NCBI RefSeq assembly: GCF_001310085.1
Contig: NZ_CP012643.1
Location: forward strand, 4,284,001-4,348,000
Source of the DNA: Rufibacter tibetensis
GTDB lineage: Bacteria > Bacteroidota > Bacteroidia > Cytophagales > Hymenobacteraceae
Length of the DNA: 64,000 bases
Reading direction: 5' to 3'
The notes under the pieces: model-generated
Database searches by the model: none
The model's input: the letters and a program-made list of their open reading frames with translations, nothing else
What the model was told of the DNA's origin: nothing
Part shown: positions 25,803-35,337 of the stretch, piece after piece
Position numbering within the stretch: the stretch's first letter is position 1
Layout: each line of letters begins with the position of its first letter
Made by a program: the position numbers and the translations under genes

Positions 25803-25849
25803 TTCTGTTTAAAGCTTCTTTTCAGTAAATGACCTAAAAACATCTTTGC

Positions 25850-26698
25850 ATGGCGTTGACTTTGTATCCTATTGCTACCGGAAATTTCAAATTAGATGGC
25901 GGCGCCATGTTTGGCGTAGTTCCTAAAACCATCTGGCAGCGCACAAACCCCGCAGACGAGAACAATCTCTGCACCTGGGCTATGCGCTGCCTTTTGGTGC
26001 AAACCGAAGACCGGCTCATCCTCATAGACAATGGGATAGGCGATAAACAGGATGCAAAGTTCTTCAGCCATTACTACCTGCACGGTGATGATAGCTTGGA
26101 AAAGTCATTGCAGAAAGTAGGCTTTGGAACATCAGACATTACGGATATTTTCTTAACGCACCTGCACTTTGACCATTGCGGCGGTTCGGTACGGTACGGC
26201 AAGGACGGCAGTTCCCTTGAAACTGTATTCTCAAAAGCACGCTACTGGAGCAACCAGGATCATTGGATTTGGGCCACTGAGCCAAACCCCAGGGAAAAAC
26301 CAAGCTTCCTCAGGGAAAATATTTTGCCTATCAAAGAAAGCGGCCAGTTAGAGTTTCTGGCTTTAGGGCAGGAGCAGTTCCTTCCCGGTTTTGAGGTGAC
26401 CTATGTAGACGGGCACACAGACAAGATGATGATTCCTAGGCTTCAGTACAAAGGCCGCACAGTTTGTTTCGTCGCTGATCTTTTGCCATCTGTGGGACAT
26501 ATTCCCTTGCCTTATGTAATGGGCTATGATACGAGGCCATTGCTGACTTTAGAAGAAAAGGAAAGATTTCTAAACCAAGCCGCGGAGGAGCAATGGGTGT
26601 TGTTTTTTGAGCATGATGCTCAGAATGAGTGCTGCACTGTAAAACAAACCGAAAAAGGCATTCGGGTAGACCAGGTTTTCCCTTTCTCTGCCCTATAG
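25850..26698 (+). CDS. MBL-fold metallo-hydrolase
   Basis: Protein of 282 residues. The metal-binding motif HLHFDH is at 104-109 (His104, His106, Asp108, His109), with His189 in DGHTDKM, Asp210 in FVADLLPS and His255 in FEHDA. It therefore has the full dinuclear metal set of the metallo-beta-lactamase fold. Overall layout, including the long insert after HCGG, resembles lactonase/AttM-like and other uncharacterised MBL hydrolases. The substrate is not readable. The patatin gene begins one base after its stop, so the two form an operon, suggesting linked lipid or ester metabolism. Confidence 0.9.
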   Translation: MALTLYPIATGNFKLDGGAMFGVVPKTIWQRTNPADENNLCTWAMRCLLVQTEDRLILIDNGIGDKQDAKFFSHYYLHGDDSLEKSLQKVGFGTSDITDIFLTHLHFDHCGGSVRYGKDGSSLETVFSKARYWSNQDHWIWATEPNPREKPSFLRENILPIKESGQLEFLALGQEQFLPGFEVTYVDGHTDKMMIPRLQYKGRTVCFVADLLPSVGHIPLPYVMGYDTRPLLTLEEKERFLNQAAEEQWVLFFEHDAQNECCTVKQTEKGIRVDQVFPFSAL

Positions 26699-26699
26699 G

Positions 26700-27467
26700 A
26701 TGGTGAGAATAGGGATTTGCCTTTCCGGGGGAGCAGCTAGGGGAGTGGCGCACTTAGGAGTGCTACAGGCTCTGCAGGAGATAGGGATCCCCATCCAAGC
26801 TATTTCCGGAGTTTCCTCGGGTGCGGTGGCGGGTGCTTTTTATGCCGCCGGATTTCCTCCTCAGGAAATATTACGACTTGTTTCTGAACTTGCTTTGCCA
26901 AAGCTTCTTAAGCCTGCCTTGAACAAAGGGATCTTGCATACACAGGCGCTGCATAAAATTTTTGAACAGCACCTGCAGGACCGCACGTTTGACGAACTAC
27001 CCATAAAACTCATCATCTCAGCTTTAGACTTGGTAGAAGGCTGTACCGTTTACTTTACCCAGGGTTCATTGGTAGAGGCGTTGAAAGCATCTTCGGCGGT
27101 ACCCGTCTTGTTTAAACCGGCCCAGCAAGGAAAAAGAATGTTGGTAGATGGGGGCATTGTCAATAACCTTCCGGTAGAGTGTCTGACAGGTGAATGCGAC
27201 AAAATCATCGGAGTTCACGCGAATCCTACTCCGCACGATTCAAACATCCAGAGCATACGGCAGGTAACTGAAAGAATCTTCCATCTGGCCCTGCATGCCA
27301 ATGTGCTGCCTCGGGTATCTTTGTGCCACCTCCTTATTGAACCCCATCAGCTAAAGGATTACCATATTTATGACCTCAAAAGAGCCAAAGAAATGTTTGC
27401 TATTGGCTATGAATACACCCTTACCCTATCTAAAGAGCTAGAGGCGCTTGTAAAAATAAATCAATAA
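26700..27467 (+). CDS. Patatin-like phospholipase
   Basis: Protein of 255 residues. Oxyanion GGAARG (10-15), nucleophile Ser39 in GVSSG and the catalytic dyad Asp150 in DGGIVNNLP are all present. This is the RssA/YlbK-like cytoplasmic patatin form with no signal peptide or outer-membrane barrel. It is expected to hydrolyse acyl esters of lipids. It starts 1 base after the MBL hydrolase gene (translational coupling likely). Confidence 0.92.
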   Translation: MVRIGICLSGGAARGVAHLGVLQALQEIGIPIQAISGVSSGAVAGAFYAAGFPPQEILRLVSELALPKLLKPALNKGILHTQALHKIFEQHLQDRTFDELPIKLIISALDLVEGCTVYFTQGSLVEALKASSAVPVLFKPAQQGKRMLVDGGIVNNLPVECLTGECDKIIGVHANPTPHDSNIQSIRQVTERIFHLALHANVLPRVSLCHLLIEPHQLKDYHIYDLKRAKEMFAIGYEYTLTLSKELEALVKINQ

Positions 27468-27586
27468 ATTTGTAACATATAATTTTTTTTATAGTTTAGT
27501 GGAGTAATTTAAGATTGTTTAAATAGTTCCCTCGTTGGCTTCTTATTTGCTTCAGGGATTGAAAGTTTCACCTTAATCTAATTTAC

Positions 27587-28216
27587 ATGAGAAAGTTGCT
27601 TTACCTGAGCATATTCCTTTTAACATTTACCCAAGTAAAGGCACAGGAAAACAGAGGTACTCTGGTGCCAGCCAAAATTTTCAAGCGCTCTTTTATGGTA
27701 GGTGGAAGCCTTTCCGGTACTTATAAAAGAATCAATATCACCAGTAACAATGATCCCATTTCTGGTTACCGGCACCAGTATGATTTAAATGCCAAAGTTG
27801 GGTATTTTGTCTGGAGTGATGTGGCTTTTGGTTTGCAGGGCACCGTCTTTCATTATAAAGAAAAGATGTCTGGTACTACTTCTACAGCCTCTACCAATAT
27901 TTTAGCTGGTCCCTTTGCCAGATACTACACAGATAGAGGGTTCTTTGGCGAAGCAAGTGCTGCCGTAGGGATCAATAATCAACCTAACGCAGCAAAAACA
28001 GATATTGCTGAATACAGAGCAGGAGTGGGGTACGCTATTTTCATCAACCCGAAAGTATCTGTTGAACCAGCTGTTTTACTTTCTTATTACCAGGAAACCA
28101 GACCCTCTGAACAGGACCGCAAGTTGACTGAATGGGGGCCAGTACTGAACATAGGATTGCAGGTGTACTTGTTCCGGGAACGTAAATTCAAAATGGTACC
28201 CAGAAGTATTAATTAA
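27587..28216 (+). CDS. Small outer-membrane beta-barrel protein
   Basis: Protein of 209 residues with a clear signal peptide (about 1-19, cleavage after VKA). Alternating hydrophobic/polar strands, aromatic strand ends and a final strand NIGLQVYLFRERKF fit an eight-stranded OmpA/OmpW-like barrel (OMP_b-brl type). The strands are unusually polar at the loops (Asn/Ser/Thr-rich). It has no periplasmic anchor domain. The function (adhesion, pore or structural) is unknown. It is monocistronic, with a terminator at 28240. Confidence 0.8.
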   Translation: MRKLLYLSIFLLTFTQVKAQENRGTLVPAKIFKRSFMVGGSLSGTYKRINITSNNDPISGYRHQYDLNAKVGYFVWSDVAFGLQGTVFHYKEKMSGTTSTASTNILAGPFARYYTDRGFFGEASAAVGINNQPNAAKTDIAEYRAGVGYAIFINPKVSVEPAVLLSYYQETRPSEQDRKLTEWGPVLNIGLQVYLFRERKFKMVPRSIN

Positions 28217-28239
28217 CCGTAATAAACATATTGTAGATG

Positions 28240-28263
28240 AAAACCAGCTGAAAGGCTGGTTTT
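28240..28263 (+). terminator. Intrinsic terminator
   Basis: Arms AAAACCAGC (28240-28248) and GCTGGTTTT (28255-28263) followed by TTTT, ending the barrel-protein gene. Confidence 0.9.
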
Positions 28264-28297
28264 TTTGTAATATTGTTGTTGGATTCAACTATACTTT

Positions 28298-28846
28298 ATG
28301 TTTGGGAAAGCTTTAGCGAAAGTCATTTTTAAGGTTGCCGGGTGGAAGTTAAATGGAGCAATGCCTCCTGGGTTAAAACAAGCTATCATGATTGCGGCGC
28401 CGCACACCAGTAACTGGGATTTTGTGTATGCCCGTGCCGCCTTTTATCTGATGGATGTTCCGGTGAGACTGACCATTAAAAAAGAAGCATTCTTTTTCCC
28501 CATGGGTGCTTTGCTCAAAGCAATGGGTGCCGTGCCCGTTGACCGGAAGAAAAACAACAATCTGGTAGCTGCCATGATTGATATTTTCAAGGAAAATGAG
28601 GAAATGGTAATGATGGTCACCCCAGAGGGAACCCGTAAGTACCAACCCCGCTGGAAGAAAGGCTTTTACTACACCGCGGTAGGAGCAGGTGTTCCTATTT
28701 TGCTGGGCTACCTGGACTATGCTAAAAAAGAAGCCGGTATAGGGCCTACCATTTACCCCACCGGTGACTTTGACGCGGATATGCAAAAAATCCTTGGTTT
28801 CTACCGAACGGTTACCCCTAAGTTCCCAAGCCAGGGAGTAAGATAA
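28298..28846 (+). CDS. Lysophospholipid acyltransferase (PlsC-like)
   Basis: Protein of 182 residues. The acyltransferase motif HTSNWD (HX4D, His36-Asp41) and the second block VTPEGTRK are both present. The size and sequence (APHTSNWDF, MGAVPVDRKKNNN) match the short 1-acyl-glycerol-3-phosphate acyltransferase group of Bacteroidota. It acts at the inner membrane in phospholipid or glycolipid acylation; the acceptor is unknown. The gene starts 35 bases after the upstream terminator, so it has its own promoter or depends on read-through. Confidence 0.87.
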   Translation: MFGKALAKVIFKVAGWKLNGAMPPGLKQAIMIAAPHTSNWDFVYARAAFYLMDVPVRLTIKKEAFFFPMGALLKAMGAVPVDRKKNNNLVAAMIDIFKENEEMVMMVTPEGTRKYQPRWKKGFYYTAVGAGVPILLGYLDYAKKEAGIGPTIYPTGDFDADMQKILGFYRTVTPKFPSQGVR

Positions 28847-28870
28847 GAACTACTCGCACAAGAGATATTA

Positions 28871-28911
28871 AGTGTTTTCAAGCTGTTTCCTGGAAATGGC
28901 TTGAAAACACT
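28871..28911 (+). terminator. Terminator after acyltransferase gene
   Basis: Perfect 13-base arms, AGTGTTTTCAAGC (28871-28883) and its complement (28899-28911), then TTCTTGTTT. Confidence 0.85.
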
Positions 28912-29030
28912 TTCTTGTTTAAGGGTTGCGGCGCTTTGCCAATTTAGGTTTGAAGTACGGAAGGATAAGACCATCTACCTATAGCTTTTACCAGATGGGA
29001 TTTGCAGAAGGTAAACACAACTCCATTAGA

Positions 29031-29089
29031 AAAGCCTCCGCCGTTTAGAGCCTGATTCTTGAAAACAGGCTCTAAAAGGCGGAGGCTTT
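29031..29089 (-). terminator. Terminator of smc
   Basis: Arms of 24 bases (29031-29054 and 29066-29089) with one mismatch; it lies 20 bases past the smc stop. The plus-strand side has an AAAAG flank, giving a T-rich end on the minus strand. Confidence 0.85.
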
Positions 29090-29109
29090 ATACATTTAAC
29101 TAAATTTTA

Positions 29110-32100
29110 CTAAGCTGTCAAAGCAGCTTGGGTTTCAGGTTCCGGAGCAAGATCACGCAAGTCAACAGGAATGACTCTGGAAACACCTACTTCCAGCATG
29201 GTAATACCATAGATCACATCGGTAGAAACCATGGTGCGTTTGTTGTGCGTCACTACAATGAACTGCGAATCATGGGAGAACTTCTTCACAATGTTGTTGA
29301 ACTTGTCAATGTTGGCATCATCCAACGGCGCATCTACCTCATCAAAAATACAGAACGGGGCTGGCTTAAGCAGGTAGATAGCGAACAGGAGCGAAATGGC
29401 CGTTAAGGTTTTCTCCCCGCCGGAAAGCTGGTTGATGGTCAACGGACGCTTGCCTTTCGGACGTGCCATGATCTCAATCTTTGACTCCAGCGGGTTGCTT
29501 GGGTCCGCAATGTACAGGTCACAGGTATCCTCGTCAGAGAAGAGCGACCGGAACACGCGCATGAAGTTATCCTTAATCTGGTCAAAGGCCGTCAGGTATT
29601 TCTCCTTGGCCACGGTGTCAATCTCCGCGATGGTGTCCATCAACTGGTTCTTGGCATCCAGCAGATCATTCTTTTGGGTAAGGATAAACTGGTTGCGGGT
29701 GTCAATTTCCTGGTAAGCTTCGGCAGCCATTGGGTTCACCGGACCGATGTTCTCCAGTTTCTGCTTTACGCTGTGCACCTGCTGGCTCAATTCCTCGTTG
29801 CTGATGTCCAGTTTCTCCGTTGGAGCTTCGGCCAGATCCTCAGGGTTCATGTTGAACTCCGCAGACAGACGCTCAATTACGGCTACCAACTTGATGCGGG
29901 TGTCAGTGATGGCTTGGTTCATGGATTGGAACACCTCGTCGGTGTTCTGCTTCTTGCGTTGAAGTTCCCGGATATTTTTCTCCTTTTCGTCAATCTCTCC
30001 GCGCAAAGAGAAATAAGCTTTCTCAATCTCCTCCAGCTCGCGGGCCATTTCTTTGCGGGCGACCATGCCTTCTTCCAACAGGTGGTTCTGGTCTTCTACA
30101 AACTGGTCCAATGAAACAGTTTCGTCTTCGGCGCGGTTCAGCTCATCCTGCAATTGCACCAAGCGCTCCTGGTGGTTCATGACGGTTTTCTGCTTGTAAG
30201 CTAATTCCTGCTGAATGCTTTGCAGGCGGTTCTTCAACTGGTGGAACTTGATGTTTTCCTGGTTAAAGATGCCGCTGACCTCGGTGATGATTTCGTTCTG
30301 TTTTTCCAAAACCTGGCTTAAACCAGCAAGTTCTTGCTCATAGCTTTTTAGAGCCAGGTTTTTGCTTTCAGCCTCCGGCATCAGGTCGGCGAGTTTGTCG
30401 CCTAAATCCTGAATTTTATCGAAGAGCTCGTCTTTCTTGCTGGCCTGGTTTTGCTGATTCAACAGGAACTGCTCATACCGTACTTTGTGGCTAACCAACT
30501 CTTGTTGCAGGGTGTTGATGTCGCGTTCCTGCAAACGGATCTGCTCTTTCTGCGTGCTTTCTTTCTGGTTTTGCAAGACTTGCTGCAAGGTGCTAATCTT
30601 GCTTTTCATGCGCTCCTGTTCCTGCTCCAGCGCTTCCAGTTCCTCCGCTAATAACTCCAGGTTCTGTTTACGGCCTAAGCGGTTTCCGTCAAACAAGCCC
30701 AGAGATCCACCGGCTAAGCTCAACGGCTTCTTGATGGCAGTGCCATCGGTTAAGATGTAGGTGCGGCCATCGCTGAGGAAGAGTTCGGTATCAGCGGTTT
30801 CGGTGAGGTATACTTCACTGAGCATGAAGCGAAGCAGCGAGTGGTATTTCTCCTCTGCGGCTACTACCTCCAGCGCCGCTCTGTATTTAGGCGTGCTGAT
30901 GGTGGCGGGAACTTCCATTTCCTCAATCTCAGAGAGAATGATGAAACTGGCGCGGCCCTGGTTTTGCTCCTTCAACAACTCAATAGCTTCCACTGCTTCC
31001 TGGGCAGAGTCTACCACGAAGAAGTTCATGTAAGGCTCAAGGTACGTCTCAATGAGGTTCTTGTACTCGGGGTCGCAGGAGATAATGTCTGAAAGGAGAG
31101 GAGCGGGGTTGTCCCAGTTCTCTTCCTTATATAAGAACTTGATCGCCTCAGGAAAACCTTCCAGGTTATCCACCAGTGACTTCATCAGGTTGTACTGGAT
31201 GGTCTTGGCGTCATGCTCCCGGTTCAGGTCAATCAGCTGCTGACGGTACTCGTGCAGGGTTTCCTCGGTTTGGGTCATTTCAGCCCGAAGCTGGTTTTCC
31301 GATTCCTGCAGTTCAGCCAGGTTCTGCTGCGCGTCTTCAAGCATGATCTTGGTTTCAGCCAAGGCAGATTCATGCTGCTGGGCGATCTCGCTTTCGTGGC
31401 CTTCCATCTCTTGCAGACGCTCCAGTTCCAGGCGGTGGCTCTGCATCTGCACCTGCGTGATCTCGATGCTCTTGTTCACAGTGAACGCTTCGTTCTGCAC
31501 TTGGCGTTGGGCCATGGTTTTCTCCTGGAGCTCGCGTTGCAGGTCAGCTTTCTGCTGGTTCACATGCTCCAGTTCTTTTTTGGTCAGGCCCAGTTGTTCC
31601 TCTGAGATCAGCAATTCTTCCTGGATCTGCTCAAGGTCATTTTGTAGCTGACCCAAGCTGTTCTCGGTCTGGCTGATGTTGGTGGTATCCTGGTTGATCT
31701 GCGTATGCAGCGTTTTCACCCGCTCTTGCAGGTACATGTTGCGCTCGCTTTTCAACTTGATGTCATTTTCCAGCTGGCGCAACTGACCGGTATGCTCATT
31801 GACCTCTTTCTGCTTGTTCTGCAGTTCGTGTTGGGTGCGGTCCAGCAGGGTTTTCTGCTCCTGCAGCGTATCTTCCAACATCGCCAACTCTTCAGAATAA
31901 GAGCCCTTGCGCTCGGTTTCTTTTTTCAGCTCATTTTCCAGCCGCTCCAAGGCCTCCTGGTGGTGCCCAATGTTGCGGCGTGCGTATTCCAGGCTGAGTT
32001 TCTTGTATTCGTCTTTCAAGTTGAGGTAGCGCTCTGCGGTTTTGGCTTGACGCTCCAAACTCTTAAGGTTTTTGCCAATTTCAAACAACACGTCTTCTAC

Positions 32101-32670
32101 CCGCTCTAAGTCGGCATCGGTTTCCTCCAGCTTTTTGAGGGTTTGCTTCTTGCGGACCTTGAACTTAGAGATACCGGCAGCTTCTTCAAACAAGTTTCGA
32201 CGCGAGTTGTCCTTATCCGTAAGGATGTCGTCCACCATTTTCAGCTCTATGATGGCGTAGGAATCAGAGCCAATCCCGGTGTCCAGGAATAGGTCGTTAA
32301 TGTCTTTGAGGCGGCAGGTGACGTTGTTGAGCAGGTACTCGCTTTCGCCGGACCGGTAGTAGCGGCGGGTGATGGTTACCTGCGAGTACTCGGTGGGCAG
32401 AATGCCCTTGTTGTTGTTGAACGTGAGCGACACCTCGGCCATTTGCTGCGGCTTCCGGTTCTTGGTCCCGTTAAAAATCACACTCTCCATTTTGTCGGAG
32501 CGCAGATTACGGGTTTTCTGCTCGCCCAACACCCACCGGATGGCATCTACGATGTTGGACTTGCCGCAACCATTGGGCCCCACAATACCCGTAATACCGC
32601 TGTCAAAGTTAATGGTGACTTTGTCCCCGAAACTTTTGAAGCCTTTGATCTCTAATCTTGCTAATTCCAT
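29110..32670 (-). CDS. smc: Chromosome segregation protein SMC
   Basis: Protein of 1,186 residues, the normal full length. Walker A GPNGCGKS is at 31-38. A long coiled coil (about 170-490) precedes the hinge (about 500-660, GFPEAIKFLYK to GGSLGLFDGNRLG). The return coiled coil runs to about 1030. The signature LSGGEKT is near 1085 and Walker B CIFDEVDAPLDD near 1110. It is an ATP-driven DNA loop-extruding dimer that works with ScpA/ScpB, which are not in the window. Monocistronic with its own terminator. A decayed, diverged fragment of a second smc lies at 36863-37125. Confidence 0.97.
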   Translation of the reverse strand: MELARLEIKGFKSFGDKVTINFDSGITGIVGPNGCGKSNIVDAIRWVLGEQKTRNLRSDKMESVIFNGTKNRKPQQMAEVSLTFNNNKGILPTEYSQVTITRRYYRSGESEYLLNNVTCRLKDINDLFLDTGIGSDSYAIIELKMVDDILTDKDNSRRNLFEEAAGISKFKVRKKQTLKKLEETDADLERVEDVLFEIGKNLKSLERQAKTAERYLNLKDEYKKLSLEYARRNIGHHQEALERLENELKKETERKGSYSEELAMLEDTLQEQKTLLDRTQHELQNKQKEVNEHTGQLRQLENDIKLKSERNMYLQERVKTLHTQINQDTTNISQTENSLGQLQNDLEQIQEELLISEEQLGLTKKELEHVNQQKADLQRELQEKTMAQRQVQNEAFTVNKSIEITQVQMQSHRLELERLQEMEGHESEIAQQHESALAETKIMLEDAQQNLAELQESENQLRAEMTQTEETLHEYRQQLIDLNREHDAKTIQYNLMKSLVDNLEGFPEAIKFLYKEENWDNPAPLLSDIISCDPEYKNLIETYLEPYMNFFVVDSAQEAVEAIELLKEQNQGRASFIILSEIEEMEVPATISTPKYRAALEVVAAEEKYHSLLRFMLSEVYLTETADTELFLSDGRTYILTDGTAIKKPLSLAGGSLGLFDGNRLGRKQNLELLAEELEALEQEQERMKSKISTLQQVLQNQKESTQKEQIRLQERDINTLQQELVSHKVRYEQFLLNQQNQASKKDELFDKIQDLGDKLADLMPEAESKNLALKSYEQELAGLSQVLEKQNEIITEVSGIFNQENIKFHQLKNRLQSIQQELAYKQKTVMNHQERLVQLQDELNRAEDETVSLDQFVEDQNHLLEEGMVARKEMARELEEIEKAYFSLRGEIDEKEKNIRELQRKKQNTDEVFQSMNQAITDTRIKLVAVIERLSAEFNMNPEDLAEAPTEKLDISNEELSQQVHSVKQKLENIGPVNPMAAEAYQEIDTRNQFILTQKNDLLDAKNQLMDTIAEIDTVAKEKYLTAFDQIKDNFMRVFRSLFSDEDTCDLYIADPSNPLESKIEIMARPKGKRPLTINQLSGGEKTLTAISLLFAIYLLKPAPFCIFDEVDAPLDDANIDKFNNIVKKFSHDSQFIVVTHNKRTMVSTDVIYGITMLEVGVSRVIPVDLRDLAPEPETQAALTA

Positions 32671-33301
32671 ACGCTTCGGTCAGAAAACCTGACCCCATTC
32701 CCAAAAATACAAAAAAGCACATTGAGTTCCGCACCGATTGGATTATGAATGATTTAAGAGGTTGATTTTGGGTCTGTTTTATCTGAATAGTGGCTAAAAC
32801 AAACCTATTGCTATAAGAGTCACTTTAAAGGGGAAAATGAGTCTATAAACATTCAGCAATAAGCACCAGAGTATCTGAGGAAAGCAAATCAGCCTCAACC
32901 CAATCCTATTCAGTGAGGAGAGCTCCGAAAGTTCATCTAAGAACTTTGTGCTGAAAACATAGACTCAACTTGGCTCACATATTCCTTATTCTAATTTAAA
33001 GTTCAACATTATATAAAATTTGAAACCAGAATTAAAGACATTCGTAATATGATTTATCTAAATAAAAATTTAGGTTTGTCTAAAATTTAATTTTGGTGCT
33101 TTTATAAATTTATTTTCAAAATAGTTTCTTAATAATGTTAAGCAGAGTTGTTTGTTACAACTCTGCTTAACACCCGAATGAACTATCCTAAGATAGAAGA
33201 ATTCATAAAAGCCTTGCGGTTGTATCACGCTCACTATATAGTCAAGACTAAGTGAGCTAAACAGATCATGAAACTGGGTTAAACTTATTAATGCTAATAC
33301 T
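32671..33301. other. AT-rich intergenic region with a perfect palindrome
   Basis: About 630 bases with no gene-like frame. It becomes very AT-rich after 32990. It holds the smc promoter at the left, and at 33137-33171 a perfect hairpin with 15-base arms (GTTAAGCAGAGTTGT and complement) and a 5-base loop TTGTT, without a T tract. The palindrome lies 130 bases upstream of the next gene. Confidence 0.55.
33137..33171. repeat. Perfect 15-base inverted repeat
   Basis: Arms 33137-33151 and 33157-33171, loop 5. It has no poly-T on the plus side, so it is not a standard terminator for that strand. A role as an operator or RNA structure ahead of the 33302-36643 gene group is possible. Confidence 0.6.
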
Positions 33302-33774
33302 ATGGGACAAAAATGGATAGAAGTAGTCAAAAATGGTAGCAGAGCTTATAGCCAAGGAGAGTATTCTAAAGCCTCTGGCCTTTTTACTCAGATGTTGGCA
33401 GAAATAAAAAAAACCTGCGGCAGATTGATATTCTTTCCTTAAAGAATATAGAACATATACAGGTATTTGCTTTGTGCAGCAGGCTTGCTGGTAAAGCATT
33501 AATGGAGAATGAACAGCCACATGATGCAGAAAAAGTTTATTTGTCTGCTATTGAAAAAATGAAATCTTTTATCTCGAACCTGAATAATCCATTGCTTTAT
33601 AGAGCCATGTTAGTGACAGAATTAAAGCTTCTCTTTTATGAGCTGGCTTCCTTTTATGCTACTAAAATGCAGTTTGATAGTTTACATGCTTTTACAGAAA
33701 AGAACACTCCAGCACTTAAGAGCTGGCCGGTAGAACTTGAGATGATAAGCCAATCCGGATTAAACCCAAACTAA
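33302..33774 (+). pseudogene. Small TPR-like protein gene interrupted by a -1 frameshift at an A8 run
   Basis: The first frame starts at ATG 33302 (MGQKWIEVVKNGSRAYSQGE) and stops at 33443 after entering Lys-Lys-Thr-Cys. The -1 frame continues smoothly from the A8 run at 33406-33413 (LRQIDILSLKN) to a stop at 33774. Joining the frames at the run gives about 157 residues, mostly helical, opening with a TPR-like helix pair (AYSQGEYSKASGLFTQML). The frame would be restored by one more A. It could be a real pseudogene, a homopolymer sequencing error, or slippage-dependent expression. The second half (ending SQSGLNPN) still looks coding. It lies 90 bases upstream of the DUF5777 gene and may belong to that operon. 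Confidence 0.7.
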
Positions 33775-33864
33775 GCAAAAGGAAGCCTGCACCTTTTGAA
33801 GTTGTAAGCAAAGACAAATAGAGAAGAATTGTGATAAAGCATATCTGAAATACATTCCAGGATC

Positions 33865-34755
33865 ATGAAAATACTATTACCCTTACTTTTTAGCATACTG
33901 ATTTTTTGCTCACATGCCAGCGCTCAAGATGATTCTATCTTTCATGAGCTTGATTTAATAACTGAACCAGAGAAGCAGGATGTGTTAGCTGCTTTCAAGT
34001 CTACCAGAGTAATTCTTGCCCCGTCTATTGAAAGGGTGCAGGAAAAACAGCTTCACTTCAGGGTTTCGCACCTGTTCTCGCCGGTTTCTCTAGGGTACAA
34101 AGACCTGTTTGGCTTAGATCAACTGGTCAACATGAACCTGAGTCTGGAGTACGGTATCAACAATCGGGTGCAGGTAGGTTTAGCAAGATCTAACAAAGCA
34201 GATAAAACCTTAATGCCTAATATCAAAGTGAGCCTACTAAGGCAGTCAACAGGTAAGAAGGCTTTCCCTTTGTATGTTTCATACTTTGGAAACCTAGATT
34301 GGAAAACAAATACGTACTCCTCCGAAGCCCAGAATAATTACTTTCTGGGAAGGCTGGATTATGTAAATATGTTACTGTTGGCACGCAAAGTAAATCAGAA
34401 GCTTTCTGTCCAGCTTAGTCCAGCCTGGCTTCACAGGAATCTGACAGACAATCCAAATGAGCCAAATGATCTATACGCCTTAGGGTTTTCAGGCAGGTAT
34501 ATGTTTAATGGGCATATGTCTTTCAACTGGGAGTACTTCTATACGCTTCCTACATCAGAGTTTATACAGACAAAAAATAACCCATTGTCTCTGGGCGTGG
34601 ACATTGAAACAGGAGGACACGTGTTCCAGCTATATTTCTCCAATGCCAGTGCCCTCCATCTGGGTAGATTCCTTAGAAATCAGAACGGCAATTTCTTTGA
34701 TGGCACCATTCAGTTCGGCTTCAGTATTATGAGAGAATTTAACCTTAACCACTAA
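33865..34755 (+). CDS. DUF5777 family outer-membrane beta-barrel protein
   Basis: Protein of 296 residues with a signal peptide (about 1-20, HASAQ). The conserved DUF5777 blocks are visible: AAFKSTRVILAPSIERVQEK (about 43-62), LHFRVSHLFSPVS, LVNMNLSLEYGINNRVQVGL, and the end VFQLYFSNASALHLGRF. It is predicted to be an outer-membrane barrel; ligand unknown. It is the first gene of a tight run: YceI follows after 11 bases, then an OB-fold protein after 1 base, then a heme lipoprotein after 1 base. This suggests a shared envelope function connected to redox chemistry or lipophilic carriers. Confidence 0.87.
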   Translation: MKILLPLLFSILIFCSHASAQDDSIFHELDLITEPEKQDVLAAFKSTRVILAPSIERVQEKQLHFRVSHLFSPVSLGYKDLFGLDQLVNMNLSLEYGINNRVQVGLARSNKADKTLMPNIKVSLLRQSTGKKAFPLYVSYFGNLDWKTNTYSSEAQNNYFLGRLDYVNMLLLARKVNQKLSVQLSPAWLHRNLTDNPNEPNDLYALGFSGRYMFNGHMSFNWEYFYTLPTSEFIQTKNNPLSLGVDIETGGHVFQLYFSNASALHLGRFLRNQNGNFFDGTIQFGFSIMREFNLNH

Positions 34756-34766
34756 TTTTTAATTCT

Positions 34767-35336
34767 ATGAAAAATTCAAAACTAATCTTACTCTTTGTAA
34801 TCCTGACTCTCTCAACGAGTGGTTACGTAAAGGCACAGTTTAAATCAGAGACACGCACAGCTAAAGTCTCTTTCAGGTCCCAGACACCCATTGAGGAATT
34901 TTACTCTGAGAATAACCAAGTGGCAAGTATCCTTAAAGTGGATGGTAAGAAAAAAGTCTTAGCCTTCAATGTGATAATGAGGTCTTTTAAATTCGATAAA
35001 GCCTTAATGGAGGAGCATTTTAATGAAAAGTATGTGCACTCTGAAAAATATCCTACCGCCAAATTTGTAGGAGAATTTGCGGAGGATATAGACCTGACAA
35101 CTCCCGGAAAATATAAAAACATATCCATATCTGGTACAATGACGCTTCATGGGGTGTCCCGCACAGTAACAGTGCCAGTAGATTTAGAAGTAGGTAAAAA
35201 CAATGAAATCAAAGGGCATGCCACCTTCAAGATCAAGCCAGAGGAATTTAATATAGAGATACCTAAACTGGTGAGTGAAAAAATTTCCAGGGAGATTGTG
35301 GTAACGGTAGATGCCTTGTACAAACCAGCCAGATAG
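34767..35336 (+). CDS. YceI family periplasmic protein
   Basis: Protein of 189 residues with a signal peptide (about 1-23, YVKAQ). The YceI lipocalin-like barrel covers about 25-187: AKVSFRSQTPIEEFYSENNQ, VLAFNVIMRSFKFDKALME, KYPTAKFVGEF, GTMTLHGVSRTVTVPVDLE and FKIKPEEFNIEIP. The family binds long isoprenoid or quinone-like lipids in a barrel cavity. It sits between DUF5777 and OB-fold genes. The fourth gene of the run has a second YceI-like domain. Confidence 0.92.
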   Translation: MKNSKLILLFVILTLSTSGYVKAQFKSETRTAKVSFRSQTPIEEFYSENNQVASILKVDGKKKVLAFNVIMRSFKFDKALMEEHFNEKYVHSEKYPTAKFVGEFAEDIDLTTPGKYKNISISGTMTLHGVSRTVTVPVDLEVGKNNEIKGHATFKIKPEEFNIEIPKLVSEKISREIVVTVDALYKPAR

Positions 35337-35337
35337 C

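Noticed and set aside
29128-32692. Many long open frames on the plus strand across smc
   Set aside because: They are antisense shadows of a long, codon-biased coding sequence and show no family motif, start signal or terminator.
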